NCBI GenBank assembly: GCA_050696075.1
Contig: JBOGUF010000126.1
Span: 1 to 64,000, forward strand
Reading direction: 5' to 3'
Length of the DNA: 64,000 nt
Source: JBOGUF01 sp050696075
GTDB lineage: Bacteria > Chloroflexota > Chloroflexia > Thermomicrobiales > UBA6265
The position numbers were made by a program, and so were the translations under genes. The notes below the pieces were generated by a model that saw only the letters and a program-made list of their open reading frames with translations, made no database searches and had not been told where the DNA came from. Below are positions 1 through 7,747 of the stretch, one piece after another (within the stretch, counting starts at the first letter, position 1; each line of letters opens with the position of its first letter).

Positions 1-95
1 GGGCAGGTCGCCGTGCCTGCCCTGGTTCGATAGCAACGGCGCGGACAAGGGAACAGCGTCGGCCTTCGGACGCGGGCAGGCACGGCGACCTGCCC
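1..95. repeat. Palindromic element with 22-bp perfect inverted arms
   Basis: Bases 1-22 and 74-95 are exact reverse complements, separated by 51 bp. Each arm is itself hairpin-like (GGGCAGG pairs with CCTGCCC). The element fills the space downstream of the ParD gene, where a ParE toxin would be expected. It may continue to the left of the window. It looks like a REP/MITE-type unit; no coding capacity is seen. Confidence 0.7.
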
Positions 96-108
96 CTACG
101 AGAACAGC

Positions 109-402
109 TCAACGGTTCTGGAAACCGCTATAGACATCGGGATCGAGCGGCTGGCCGAGTCGGTCCATCTCCTCGCCTTCGCGTACCAGTTCTTCCATAA
201 GCTCTGGGGTTAGTTCGACCAGGTCGCCGCGCTCGGCCGATGCGAAGCCGTCCGCCACAAGTGCGCGAAGTCGCTGAAGGCGTTCGCGCTCTGCAAGCGC
301 ATCGAGCGCCTCGCGGATCACCGCCGCCGCGTCGTGGTAGCGTCCGCTGGCGACCCTCTGTTGAATCAAGTCTTCGGATTCCACATCAAGCTGCACGGCC
401 AT
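109..402 (-). CDS. ParD-family ribbon-helix-helix antitoxin (orphan)
   Basis: 97 aa. The N-terminal half (residues 1-45) has the ParD/RHH pattern: a short strand, then two helices around SGRYHDAAAVIREALDAL. The acidic C-terminal half would wrap a toxin. Members of this family repress their own operon and neutralise a ParE toxin. No ParE frame follows: the 108 bp downstream hold only the inverted-repeat element. The upstream region (403-440) is short and carries no clear operator. Seen: RHH motif and lack of partner. Inferred: orphan or relic antitoxin. A second paralogue lies at 1392. Confidence 0.85.
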   Translation of the reverse strand: MAVQLDVESEDLIQQRVASGRYHDAAAVIREALDALAERERLQRLRALVADGFASAERGDLVELTPELMEELVREGEEMDRLGQPLDPDVYSGFQNR

Positions 403-509
403 GGGTGGTATCCACCTTCGAGTCAGGGTAGCAAAACGGTACGAGGTTAGCCAAGAGACGCGGACGTGGCGGGGCTAGATTGCCGCCGACGATCAGTCGA
501 GGAGCACAC

Positions 510-1313
510 ATGGACGACTACCTACGATCAAACCGCACACTCTGGGACAACTGGGCCGATGTCCACGTCGACTCCGCGTACTACGACGTGGCGGGGTTCA
601 AAACCGGCCGCTCGTCGCTCCACGCCACGGAGATCGACGAGGTCGGCGACGTGGCCGGCAAATCGCTGCTCCACCTCCAATGCCACTTCGGGATGGACAC
701 CCTCTCCTGGGCACGGCGCGGAGCGGAGGTGACCGGCGTCGACTTCTCGGAACGCGCCATCGCGCACGCGCGGTCGCTCGCCGACGAGGTCGGTATCCCG
801 GCCCGCTTCGTCCAGTCCGACATCTACGGCCTGCCCGACGTCCTGGAGGGTGCATTCGACGTCGTCTTCACCTCCTACGGCGTCCTCTGGTGGCTGCCCG
901 ACTTGGACCGTTGGGCCGAGGTCGTCGCCCGCTTCCTCAAACCGGGCGGCCGCTTCGCCATCGTCGACTACCATCCCTTCGCCGCGGTCTTCGAATCCGA
1001 AGGCGTCGCCGGCCTCGAACCGGCCCACCCCTACTTCCACGACCCAGAGCCGCTGCGCATCGAAACGAGCGGTTCCTACGCCGGGCCGTCCCCCGGTTAC
1101 CAGGGCGTCGAGCACGGCTGGCAGCACGCGCTGAGCGACATCGTCAGCGCCCTCCTGGCGGCCGGCTTGCGCCTCGAATCCCTGCGCGAGTTCCCCTTCA
1201 CCTACGAGCAGCGCTTTCCGTTCATGGAACGCGCCGCCGACGGCCGCTGGGTTCTCCCCGGCCCCCTCGCCGGCATGATCCCCCTGCTCTTTTCACTCCG
1301 CGCGACGAAGTAG
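510..1313 (+). CDS. Class I SAM-dependent methyltransferase
   Basis: 267 aa. The start at ATG 510 is preceded by GAGGAG at about 499-504; a longer frame from 480 lacks such a site. The SAM-binding motif I is LLHLQCHFGMDTLSWA (about residues 50-65), followed by the acidic end of strand 2 (GVDFS) and a post-motif around FTSYGVLWWLPDL. These are typical of small-molecule Methyltransf_11/25 enzymes. The substrate cannot be told from sequence. The gene stands alone, downstream of the divergent ParD gene. Confidence 0.85.
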   Translation: MDDYLRSNRTLWDNWADVHVDSAYYDVAGFKTGRSSLHATEIDEVGDVAGKSLLHLQCHFGMDTLSWARRGAEVTGVDFSERAIAHARSLADEVGIPARFVQSDIYGLPDVLEGAFDVVFTSYGVLWWLPDLDRWAEVVARFLKPGGRFAIVDYHPFAAVFESEGVAGLEPAHPYFHDPEPLRIETSGSYAGPSPGYQGVEHGWQHALSDIVSALLAAGLRLESLREFPFTYEQRFPFMERAADGRWVLPGPLAGMIPLLFSLRATK

Positions 1314-1356
1314 CGTCGGCAGACCCACCTGCTGGGCATCGGGCATTGTCAGGCAT

Positions 1357-1365
1357 TGCTATACT
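1357..1365 (+). promoter_or_regulatory. Extended -10 promoter of the second parD gene
   Basis: TTGCTATACT contains TATACT at 1360-1365 preceded by the TGn extension. The expected transcription start is near 1372, giving a leader of about 20 nt that holds the ribosome site CAGGAGGG at 1378-1385. No good -35 box is seen, as usual for extended -10 promoters. Confidence 0.5.
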
Positions 1366-1391
1366 GCGTGGCGAAAGCAGGAGGGTTCGTG

Positions 1392-1670
1392 ATGAACGTC
1401 AATCTCACGCCGCATCTTGAGACCCTGGTCCGACAGAAGGTCGAGACCGGACGCTACAACAACGCCAGCGAGGTCGTGCGGGAAGCGCTGCGCTTGATGG
1501 AAGAACGAGACCACCTCAACCGGCTCAGAGCCGCTATCGCCGTCGGCGACGAACAGATCGCCCGCGGCGAAGTGCATCCCTGGACGCCCGACTTCATGGA
1601 ACGGCTGAAGGACGAAGCCACCGAGGAAGACCGCCAAGGACTGCCGATCAGCGATGACGTCCAGCCATAG
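1392..1670 (+). CDS. ParD-family ribbon-helix-helix antitoxin (orphan)
   Basis: 92 aa. The start at ATG 1392 has a strong upstream AGGAGG site. The N-terminus MNVNLTPHLETLVRQKVETGRY followed by NNASEVVREALRLMEE is the ParD DNA-binding fold; the rest is charged and would bind a toxin. Known for the family: represses its own operon and blocks ParE. No ParE follows. Instead the 3' end overlaps, by 23 bp and tail to tail, the remains of a nucleotidyltransferase on the other strand, so the toxin gene is absent or lost. Paralogue of the gene at 109. Confidence 0.85.
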   Translation: MNVNLTPHLETLVRQKVETGRYNNASEVVREALRLMEERDHLNRLRAAIAVGDEQIARGEVHPWTPDFMERLKDEATEEDRQGLPISDDVQP

Positions 1671-1929
1671 GCTTGAATTCGCTGACCAGGCCCGGCGCGA
1701 TCTGCCCGACCCAGGCCCGCTGGTCGATGCCGGGGAGCGCCACGTCGGCGAAGAAAAGGGCGAACTCGATATCGGAGTAGGCGTCTCCCTCGCCCCGCGC
1801 GAACGAGCCGTACATCAGCGCCCCGACCAACCGCTCGTCCGCCTGGCACACCTCCCGCACCCGCGCGATCATCGTCTCCCGCGGCAACGCGCTCTGCTCA
1901 CTCCTCGCCTCTCGCTTCTCGCTCCTCAT
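1648..1929 (-). pseudogene. Nucleotidyltransferase-fold protein, C-terminally truncated
   Basis: The frame encodes about 93 aa. MYGSFARGEGDAYSDIEF is the polymerase-beta nucleotidyltransferase signature (GSxARGExxxxSDIE) seen in lincosamide-type and MNT transferases. Those enzymes usually go on for well over 100 further residues; this one stops after GQIAPGLVSEFKP inside the parD gene. The first ~17 residues are encoded by a degenerate 7-bp repeat (1896-1935), so the true start may be ATG 1872. The gene begins in a 4-bp overlap (ATGA) with the membrane gene upstream. Inferred: a truncated, probably inactive gene. Confidence 0.6.
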
Positions 1930-1935
1930 CACTCG
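1896..1935. repeat. Degenerate heptanucleotide tandem repeat
   Basis: Units of 7 bp such as CTCGCTT, CTCGCCT and CTCACTC run through the junction between the truncated nucleotidyltransferase and the small membrane gene. This is one of many 7-bp arrays in the window. Confidence 0.6.
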
Positions 1936-2189
1936 TCGCGGTCGCGGCGGAACCAGCGCCGCCAGCCGCCGCGACCGCTCAGCGGATCGGGCCAGCGGCG
2001 TCCACCCCGCCCGGCGACGAGGCCGAAGAGGATGCCGCCGGCGAAGACGACCAGCAGCACCCACACGAGCCACTCCGGCCCGGTGTACCGGAACCGGGTA
2101 CCGGTCGCGATCGCGTAGACCATCATCCCGCCGACGACCAGGCACAGCCCCAACAGCAGCAGTCCAATGATATTTTCCCGGTCGAACAT
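1929..2189 (-). CDS. Small two-TM membrane protein
   Basis: 86 aa, started at ATG 2189 (MFDRENIIG), with GGAGAGG upstream. Two hydrophobic helices are clear: residues ~6-27 (IIGLLLLGLCLVVGGMMVYAI) and ~40-57 (WLVWVLLVVFAGGILFGLV). A basic, arginine-rich cytoplasmic tail ends the protein. No recognised domain. It is in one strand with, and overlaps by 4 bp, the truncated nucleotidyltransferase. Function unknown. Confidence 0.6.
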   Translation of the reverse strand: MFDRENIIGLLLLGLCLVVGGMMVYAIATGTRFRYTGPEWLVWVLLVVFAGGILFGLVAGRGGRRWPDPLSGRGGWRRWFRRDRDE

Positions 2190-2395
2190 TGGTCGCCTCT
2201 CCGATCCGCTCACCTGCACGGCGCGGCGCTCGGTGTCGCCGCCGGTTCACCCCCGCTTCGCATGCACGCTAGCGTACTCCACCGCGCGCTCGCGCCCCTT
2301 CCCCGTGCCCATCGTTCATCGACCGGAGCAGCGATGCGCCTGTTGTAGCGCAGGCTATCATCCAATGCGCCGCCGATCTCGTTATGGGGTGCTGA

Positions 2396-2418
2396 ACCCC
2401 CGGGGACCGCCCGGGGGT
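2396..2418 (+). promoter_or_regulatory. Stem-loop in the leader of the first ferritin-like gene
   Basis: ACCCCCGGG (2396-2404) and CCCGGGGGT (2410-2418) form a perfect 9-bp GC stem with a 5-nt loop. It lies 14 bp before the ribosome site (GGGAGGG, 2432-2438). There is no T tract, so it is not a plain terminator; it could protect the mRNA 5' end or bind a regulator. Confidence 0.4.
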
Positions 2419-2443
2419 CTGCTGCCTGACTGGGAGGGACGAG

Positions 2444-3103
2444 ATGCGGCCACGACACGAACTCTTTCTCGACGCGGTTGCCGAGGAGCGGCAACGGTTG
2501 AGCTCACGCCGGAGCTTGCTTCGGGGATCGGCCACGGTCGCCGGGGCAGCCGTCCTGGCGGGCGGCCTGGCGGTCGCGCCAGCCGGCCCCGCCCTGCGCA
2601 CGGTGATGGCGCAGGCGTTCACCGACGACCTCGACATCCTCAACTACGCGCTGACCCTCGAACATCTCGAATACGCCTTCTACCGGGACGGGCTCGACCT
2701 CTTCGGCGCCAGCGACTTCGGCATCGGGGTCTACGACAACCTGATCCTCGTCCGCGACCACGAACTCGCCCACGTCCAAACACTGACCCAAGTCGTTAGC
2801 GACCTCGGCGGAACCCCGGTCCAAGAGGCCGCCTACGACTTCGGCTACGGCAACGACCCGGACGCCTTCCTGGTGACCGCGGCGGCGCTGGAGAACACCG
2901 GCGTCTCCGCCTACGACGGCGCCGGCGGTTCCATCCAGAACAGCGACCTCGTCACCGCCGCCGGCACCATCGTCGCCGTCGAGGCGCGGCATGCCTCGTA
3001 CCTCAACCTCGTCAGCGGCACCGACGTGCCCTTCCCAGCCGCCTTCGAAACCCCGCTCTCCCGCGAGGAAGTGCTGAATATCGCCGGCGGCTTCTTCGTC
3101 TAG
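2444..3103 (+). CDS. Tat-exported ferritin-like domain protein
   Basis: 219 aa. The start ATG 2444 follows GGAGGG at good spacing. The N-terminus carries a twin-arginine motif (SRRSLLRGSATVAG) and a hydrophobic core ending near AQA, so export in folded form is expected. From about residue 62 (DLDILNYALTLEHLEYAFYRDGL) it has the ferritin-like four-helix pattern, with ExxxxF/Y and DHELAHV helices carrying the likely metal ligands. This family (desiccation-related/Ferritin_2-like) is common in Chloroflexota and Actinobacteria; its reaction is not established. It lies 88 bp upstream of a close paralogue. Confidence 0.85.
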   Translation: MRPRHELFLDAVAEERQRLSSRRSLLRGSATVAGAAVLAGGLAVAPAGPALRTVMAQAFTDDLDILNYALTLEHLEYAFYRDGLDLFGASDFGIGVYDNLILVRDHELAHVQTLTQVVSDLGGTPVQEAAYDFGYGNDPDAFLVTAAALENTGVSAYDGAGGSIQNSDLVTAAGTIVAVEARHASYLNLVSGTDVPFPAAFETPLSREEVLNIAGGFFV

Positions 3104-3191
3104 CGACCGGGGGCGCGATGCCCAATGCCGGTTCCGCGACCGATTGACGCACCAACACATTGCGGCCGGGAAGGGCCGCTTGAGGAGAGCA

Positions 3192-3899
3192 ATGATGGAT
3201 CGAACGTACGACCGCATCCTGCAAACAATGGACGAGGCACGCCACCTGCCGGCGACGCGCCGCGGCTTCCTCGGTGGAACGACCAAGCTCGCCGCCGGCA
3301 GCGCCATCGCCCTCGCGGCGTTGGCCGTCCCGGCGCTCCGCGGCTTTACCTCCGTCTCGGCGCAGGATTTCACCAACGACGTCGACGTCCTCAACTACGC
3401 CCTGACCCTGGAACACCTGGAAGCGACCTTCTACCGCGAAGGGCAGCGGGAATTCACCGCCGGCGACTTCTCCGAAGCCGGCTTCGACGCGCCCGCCTAC
3501 GAGTATTTCGACCTGATCGGCGACCACGAGCAGGCGCACGTCGACACCCTGATCTCCGTCATCCAGAGCTTGGGCGGCACGCCGGTCTCGCAGGCGATGT
3601 ACGACTTCGGCTACGACGACGTCGCCGGCTACGTCGCGGTGGCGCAGGTGCTGGAAAATGTCGGCACCGGAGCCTACACCGGCGCCGCCAACTCGATCCA
3701 GAACGCCGATCTGCTGACCGCGGCCCTGACGATCCACGGCGTTGAGGCCCGCCATGCCGCCTATCTCAACCTGATCAACGGCGACGTCCCCTTCCCCGAG
3801 GCGTTCGAGACGCCCCTCTCGCGGGACGAAGTCCTCGCCGCCGCCGGCCCCCTTATCGTCTCCGAAATGCCGGCCACCGGCACCGGCTCCTCGCGCTAG
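3192..3899 (+). CDS. Tat-exported ferritin-like domain protein (paralogue)
   Basis: 235 aa. The start is ATG 3192 or the adjacent ATG 3195, with GAGGAG at 3182-3187. Twin-arginine signal TRRGFLGGTTKLAAG, hydrophobic stretch and a SAQDF cleavage region. The mature part parallels the upstream gene closely: VDVLNYALTLEHLEATFYREG, GDHEQAHVDTL, VEARHAAYLNL. Both lie on one strand with an 88-bp gap and a terminator follows, so they probably form a two-gene operon made by tandem duplication. Likely extracytoplasmic metal or oxidative-stress function; no substrate can be assigned. Confidence 0.85.
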   Translation: MMDRTYDRILQTMDEARHLPATRRGFLGGTTKLAAGSAIALAALAVPALRGFTSVSAQDFTNDVDVLNYALTLEHLEATFYREGQREFTAGDFSEAGFDAPAYEYFDLIGDHEQAHVDTLISVIQSLGGTPVSQAMYDFGYDDVAGYVAVAQVLENVGTGAYTGAANSIQNADLLTAALTIHGVEARHAAYLNLINGDVPFPEAFETPLSRDEVLAAAGPLIVSEMPATGTGSSR

Positions 3900-3939
3900 C
3901 CAACCAGGCAGCCGGAACCCCACCTCCGGCTCATCGTCC

Positions 3940-3967
3940 GAGCGCCCAGCCGTTTGGCTGGGCGCTC
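3940..3967 (+). terminator. Rho-independent-type terminator after the ferritin pair
   Basis: GAGCGCCCAGCC and GGCTGGGCGCTC form a perfect 12-bp stem with a GTTT loop. The following CTCGTTCTCTCTCC is only moderately T-rich. The position, 40 bp after the second stop codon, fits termination of the pair. Confidence 0.75.
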
Positions 3968-4084
3968 CTCGTTCTCTCTCCCATCTCCGCTCAAGATGCG
4001 GCCCACGGGCCGATCCCGCTGCACCCGACATGCCATCGTATCCCGCGGCTCGATAGACAGACAAACACCAGACCGGCAACGTGA

Positions 4085-4816
4085 TCAGCGGCTGGTTGCC
4101 CGATCGTCTCGATCGAGCCGGCGCGCCAATTCGAGCCGGTTGGCGTGCAACCACTCGATCTCGCCGGCAACCCGCCGCGCCGCATCGAGCCACCCGTGCC
4201 GCAAATGTTGGGCAAGGATTTCCTGCTGGCGCCGGGCGATCGCGGAGACCACTCCGCTGACGCCGCCGAGCCCGTAGGCCCCGCACATGAGGCCGATCCG
4301 TCTGGCTTGCTCGGCGACGTCGCGCTTCGCCGCGCCGAGTCCTAACCAGCACCAGAGCGCGTAGGAAAGGTCCCGGAGCCTGGGTCCAGGACGCGCGTCG
4401 TCGAAGTCGATGACGGCGACCGGCAGCCCCGCGACGAACACGGTGTTCCAGGGGGCGAAGTCGTTGTGGCAGACGACCTCCTCGGCGCCTGCCAGGGAAC
4501 TCCCGGCCGTGGCGTCGTGGAACTCACGCAGCAGCACAGCCGCCTGCCGGAGCTGGTCGTCCGTCCACCCTCCCTGTTCGGTCTGATGCGGAACCTCGCC
4601 GTCGAGATACGTGAGCATCTCACGCCCTGCCGCGTCGTCCCCACGGTAGCGAGGGGCGCCGGCAAACCCGACTGTTTCCAGATGGATCAACAACGCGTGG
4701 ATGAACGGCGCGGGTTCCGCGGTGGGCCGGTGCACCATCCCGCCGATCCGCACTACCCCCGAGGTCGTCCGTCCACCCTCGAGTGGTTGGGCCATTGCGT
4801 CGTCCGATTCGCACAT
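4085..4816 (-). CDS. Aminoglycoside/choline kinase-like phosphotransferase
   Basis: 243 aa. The APH/choline kinase catalytic loop is visible as VCHNDFAPWNTVF (HxDxxxxN, about residues 125-137), followed by the metal-binding segment VIDFDDARPGPRLRDL. Length is a little short for full APH enzymes: the N-lobe is reduced. Start ATG 4816 has no ribosome site but sits close behind a weak -10-like TAGGCT, so a leaderless mRNA is possible; ATG 4795 is the alternative. Substrate unknown (antibiotic, sugar or choline-type alcohol). It stands alone. Confidence 0.75.
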   Translation of the reverse strand: MCESDDAMAQPLEGGRTTSGVVRIGGMVHRPTAEPAPFIHALLIHLETVGFAGAPRYRGDDAAGREMLTYLDGEVPHQTEQGGWTDDQLRQAAVLLREFHDATAGSSLAGAEEVVCHNDFAPWNTVFVAGLPVAVIDFDDARPGPRLRDLSYALWCWLGLGAAKRDVAEQARRIGLMCGAYGLGGVSGVVSAIARRQQEILAQHLRHGWLDAARRVAGEIEWLHANRLELARRLDRDDRATSR

Positions 4817-4914
4817 AGCCAGAGCCTATCACGGGCACATTGGACGCGTGCAACATCGTCACCCGACGCTTGCCGCGGGATCAGTTGTGTGCGCAGAATT
4901 TGCCACGAACGCGA

Positions 4915-7245
4915 TTATGCGCCACGCCGGTGCTCAGATGCAGGCGGCGCGGCGGGGACAGACCGGTCGCCCGCCAGCAGCCATTCGCGGGTGACGACGA
5001 CCTCGATCGGCAACGACGCGCCGATGACCGCCGCCACGGCCGCGCGCAGGGCTGGCAGGAAGCGGGTCGCAATCCGGCGCTGGGCGAACGCATGCGGCGC
5101 TCCGACGATCAGCGCGCCGTCCTCGCCCCGCCCGATGAGCGCGGTCGCCCGCGGCCAGGCATCGACGTTCGCTCGGCTGATCTCGCCACCGCGCGCCGCC
5201 TCCTCCAACACCGCCGCCCAGACCTGCCCGCTCGGCAGCCCGCACTCGGCGACAAGGAAGACCGGCGGCGCCGGCTCCTCCTCGTCCATCTCCGGCCCTG
5301 CTCCGACGGGCGCCGAGTGCCCAGCGAGTACGTCCGCCGTCCGCCGTCCGCCTTCCGCCTCCGCCAGCACCGCCAGCCGCACCGGCCGCCGCATCGCCTC
5401 ACCCAGTTTCCGTTCGATCAGCGCCCGGTACTCCCCGGCCAAGCGCTCGGCCTGCACCGGGTCGGGCGCGGCGACGGTGACCTCGCCATCCCGATACCCC
5501 GCGATCCACGTCCCGCTCACCAGCTCCGCCAACCGGTCCCGGTCAAGCGCCGTCGCCAGCAACCCAACCGTGAACTCCCACGTCCGCTGGCTGCCGAACC
5601 CGTGGGGCAGCGACAGGTCCGGCCCCTCCCCGACGAGTGCCGCGTGCCCAGTGCCCAGTGCCCAGTGTTCGGTACTCGGTACGTCCGCCTTCCGCCTTCC
5701 GCCTTCCGCCTTCCGTCCTCCGCCTTCCGTCTCCGGCAAGCCGTCCCGCTCCCACCGGCTGAGGATTTCCCGCAGGCGGCGCGGGGCAACGTAGGCGCTG
5801 CCAGCTTCGACTGCTTCGTAGACGGCGGCGGTCAGCCATTCCCAACCGGTCTCCAGTCCCGGTCGCCGCGTCGCCCACGCTGCCGGTTCGACGCGCTCGG
5901 CCAGGCCGCGCAGCAGGTGCCGCTCCGCTGGGGTCGACGTCCGCCCATTGGCGTCTTCGAACGCCCGGATCGCGGCCGCCTCGCCGACGACGTCGAGCGG
6001 CGCCGGTTGCCCGCCCGGTCCGGCATGCACAGGCATAGCTATTGACACCGGCTCGCTGCCTGCCGTCACCCCCCTTGCCAGCGTATCGACGCCTCCAGTC
6101 ACGCCCTGTGACAGATCATGCTTCTGGTCCCCCGGCGTAGTCGTCGTAGTTGTTAATTCGTCTTCGTTATACGTCGTGTTGGCGGGAGCAACAGCGGTCG
6201 CCGGGGCACTGTTGCCGGCGTCAACAACGGTCGTCGATTCGTCGTTAAAACCAGTGTTGGTCGTTGCAACATCCGGTGTCCAACCCTTGTTGGTGGATGC
6301 AACAGAGGTTCGCTCACCCCTCTCCTTTGCGTCAGCCTCACTGTCGTTAGCTGTCGTCGTGGGTGTCGCGCTGTCACCGACGTTGGACATGCCAAAACCG
6401 GCCTTGCGCGCCGCGTGCCCCCGCCGCGTGCGGGCCGAGGCGCGGTCGTCCTCGTGCGCGGCGCGGGCGGCCAGGCGCTGCCAGACCTCGTGCTCGCGCA
6501 CGACCGGCAGGATGCGATGCCAGACGTTGTCGGCGTCGATCGGGGCGAAGCGCGGGGAGAAGATGCGGCGGATGCAACGGTAGACCGCCTTGTCGCGGTC
6601 GGCCAGCTCGACCACCCGCAGCACGGCGGCGGCGTCGAGGGTGAAACCGTCTTGGTGATCCTTGACGCGGTAGAAGTTGTGAGGCACCCGCCAGCGCCGG
6701 CCCTGCTCGTCGGCGCGCAGCACCATCTCCTTACGGATCTCGATCAGGTCGAGGGCGACCAGGATCTTGTTGATCGTGATCAGCTCGGCCCGGTCTTCGC
6801 CGTAGAAGTCGGCCTCGCGCTGCTGCGACGGGAAGGCGTAGCCGCGGTGGGGCGATTCCTCCCGCCGGTCCGTCCAGACGGTGTAGGAGTTGAGCAGACC
6901 AACCCCCTTCAACCCGATCAGCGGCGCGTACTGGGTGACGACGCTGTTCCAATGCCAGAACCAGCCCCGACGGCGTACATCCTCGCCGCCCCGTGTCGCC
7001 TCCCCGGCGATCAGGCCGGCGACGGGCTCGGCCGCGGCCCACCCAGCCCCCCAACTTTGGGGGGAGACGATGGACGAGGCCGCGGCGTCGTCGTGCTCCC
7101 CCCTGGCGTGGGCACGCGGCTTCGTCTTCCCCCAGGATTGGGGGGCCGGGGGGGCCGACGACGCGTCCCTCCCATCCACGCGCCCCGGAGCGGGCGGTGG
7201 CTGGGCGGCGTCCCGGTCGGCGCCGGGGCGCGTCCGCTTGCTCAC
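4915..7245 (-). CDS. HTH protein with two DnaA-domain-I-like modules
   Basis: About 776 aa if started at GTG 7245; the frame stays open to 7464. Order: a low-complexity N-terminus (about 1-90) partly encoded by a dispersed hairpin repeat; a winged-helix-like region (about 93-270, from RRGWFWHWNSVVTQYAPL) that recalls plasmid replication initiators; a Ser/Thr-rich linker; then two ~85-residue modules. The last (PSGQVWAAVLEEA to LPIEVVVTREW) follows the DnaA domain I pattern, with a Trp near its start, GALIVGAPHAFA, and IEVVV at the end; the first (TWEFTVGLLATAL to RLAVLAE) is similar. Domain I of DnaA mediates oligomerisation and helicase/DiaA contacts; no AAA or DnaA DNA-binding domain is fused. 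Two linkers are made of 7-bp repeats. An AAA ATPase and a MerR-type gene lie upstream on the same strand. Role in replication control is inferred. Confidence 0.65.
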   Translation of the reverse strand: MSKRTRPGADRDAAQPPPAPGRVDGRDASSAPPAPQSWGKTKPRAHARGEHDDAAASSIVSPQSWGAGWAAAEPVAGLIAGEATRGGEDVRRRGWFWHWNSVVTQYAPLIGLKGVGLLNSYTVWTDRREESPHRGYAFPSQQREADFYGEDRAELITINKILVALDLIEIRKEMVLRADEQGRRWRVPHNFYRVKDHQDGFTLDAAAVLRVVELADRDKAVYRCIRRIFSPRFAPIDADNVWHRILPVVREHEVWQRLAARAAHEDDRASARTRRGHAARKAGFGMSNVGDSATPTTTANDSEADAKERGERTSVASTNKGWTPDVATTNTGFNDESTTVVDAGNSAPATAVAPANTTYNEDELTTTTTTPGDQKHDLSQGVTGGVDTLARGVTAGSEPVSIAMPVHAGPGGQPAPLDVVGEAAAIRAFEDANGRTSTPAERHLLRGLAERVEPAAWATRRPGLETGWEWLTAAVYEAVEAGSAYVAPRRLREILSRWERDGLPETEGGGRKAEGGRRKADVPSTEHWALGTGHAALVGEGPDLSLPHGFGSQRTWEFTVGLLATALDRDRLAELVSGTWIAGYRDGEVTVAAPDPVQAERLAGEYRALIERKLGEAMRRPVRLAVLAEAEGGRRTADVLAGHSAPVGAGPEMDEEEPAPPVFLVAECGLPSGQVWAAVLEEAARGGEISRANVDAWPRATALIGRGEDGALIVGAPHAFAQRRIATRFLPALRAAVAAVIGASLPIEVVVTREWLLAGDRSVPAAPPASEHRRGA
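5331..5365. repeat. In-frame heptanucleotide repeat (inside the DnaA-I-like gene)
   Basis: Units TCCGCCG and TCCGCCT with exact 7-bp period lie inside the coding sequence and encode an EAEGGRRTAD linker just before the last DnaA-I-like module. Confidence 0.7.
5645..5735. repeat. Long in-frame heptanucleotide repeat
   Basis: About thirteen 7-bp units change identity along the array: CAGTGCC (three), CGGTACT-type, then TCCGCCT (at least five). It is fully in frame and encodes a GGGRKAEGGRRKA linker between the winged-helix half and the first DnaA-I-like module. Three units make 21 bp, so a change of three repeats would keep the frame. Confidence 0.8.
7047..7157. repeat. Dispersed G/C-hairpin repeat, full unit, inside a coding frame
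   Basis: CCCCCCAACTTTGGGGGG at the left and CCCCCAGGATTGGGGGG at the right flank a variable core bounded by GAGACGA and TCGTCTTC. It is read in frame in the N-terminal part of the DnaA-I-like gene, giving two PQSWG peptides. Relatives are at 13.9, 14.5, 14.7, 25.0, 36.9, 40.3 and 48.1 kb. Confidence 0.75.
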
Positions 7246-7289
7246 GCGGCGCTTCCGGTCGCGGACCTGACGGAACACGTTAGAAACGC

Positions 7290-7319
7290 TTGACACGCTG
7301 GTAGCAGCGTGGCTAGAAT
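7290..7319 (+). promoter_or_regulatory. Strong sigma70-type promoter with palindrome in the spacer
   Basis: TTGACA (7290-7295), 18-bp spacer, TAGAAT (7314-7319). The spacer overlaps a perfect inverted repeat: CACGCTG (7294-7300), GTAG, CAGCGTG (7305-7311). Dyads in the -35/-10 spacer are the classic binding place of MerR-family activators, and a MerR-type gene lies 1.3 kb away. It points away from the DnaA-I-like gene. Confidence 0.65.
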
Positions 7320-7325
7320 GCACGT

Positions 7326-7508
7326 ACAAACGTCGCCCGGGTACACAACACCCTCCCTTGGCGGGGATCGCGGCGAAGATTCGATTACCGGGACCCGAAC
7401 AGGCGGTTTGGCGACGGTCCGTTCGACCCCGGTGGCCTAGATCAACAACAAGCCCGCACCGCATGAGGTGGCAGAGAAGGGTCGGCGTTGGCGCGCCGGC
7501 TTTTTCTT
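7326..7508 (+). ncRNA. Candidate opposite-strand small RNA
   Basis: Predicted from the promoter at 7290-7319 and the terminator at 7481-7510; about 180 nt. No convincing start codon lies inside the transcript: the only ATG overlaps the -10 box. It runs antisense to the leader, or extended N-terminus, of the DnaA-I-like gene, the arrangement of plasmid countertranscript RNAs. No tRNA or known riboswitch fold was recognised. Confidence 0.4.
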
Positions 7509-7510
7509 TT
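7481..7510 (+). terminator. Rho-independent terminator of the candidate small RNA
   Basis: GTCGGCG (7481-7487) pairs with CGCCGGC (7494-7500) around a 6-nt loop, then TTTTTCTTTT at 7501-7510. This is the best T-tract terminator on the + strand in the window. Confidence 0.75.
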
Positions 7511-7747
7511 GCCCATCGCCCATCGCGAGCGGTTGGCGCCCCTCGCTATGGTTGCCTCGGCGGTTTCCGCGTCGATAGCACTCCTCCTTGCGTGTTCGAC
7601 GTTCGACGTGCTTTCGATCCGTCGAACCTCGAACGCCGAACCCCGAACCCCCGCACGCCGTCGCCCGGCGCCGGATCGAACCCCCCGTGGCCGGCAAAGC
7701 CGCCAGGAGCTCGATCCCGCGTCCGGCGAATCTGGTCGTGTCTGCCG

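Noticed and set aside
3012..4352. Long minus-strand frame opposite the second ferritin-like gene
   Set aside because: It is the mirror of a gene with a clear Tat signal and ferritin pattern; no family features and no start context of its own.
7400..7435. GTTCGACCCC as the T arm of a tRNA
   Set aside because: No acceptor, D or anticodon arm could be folded around it.
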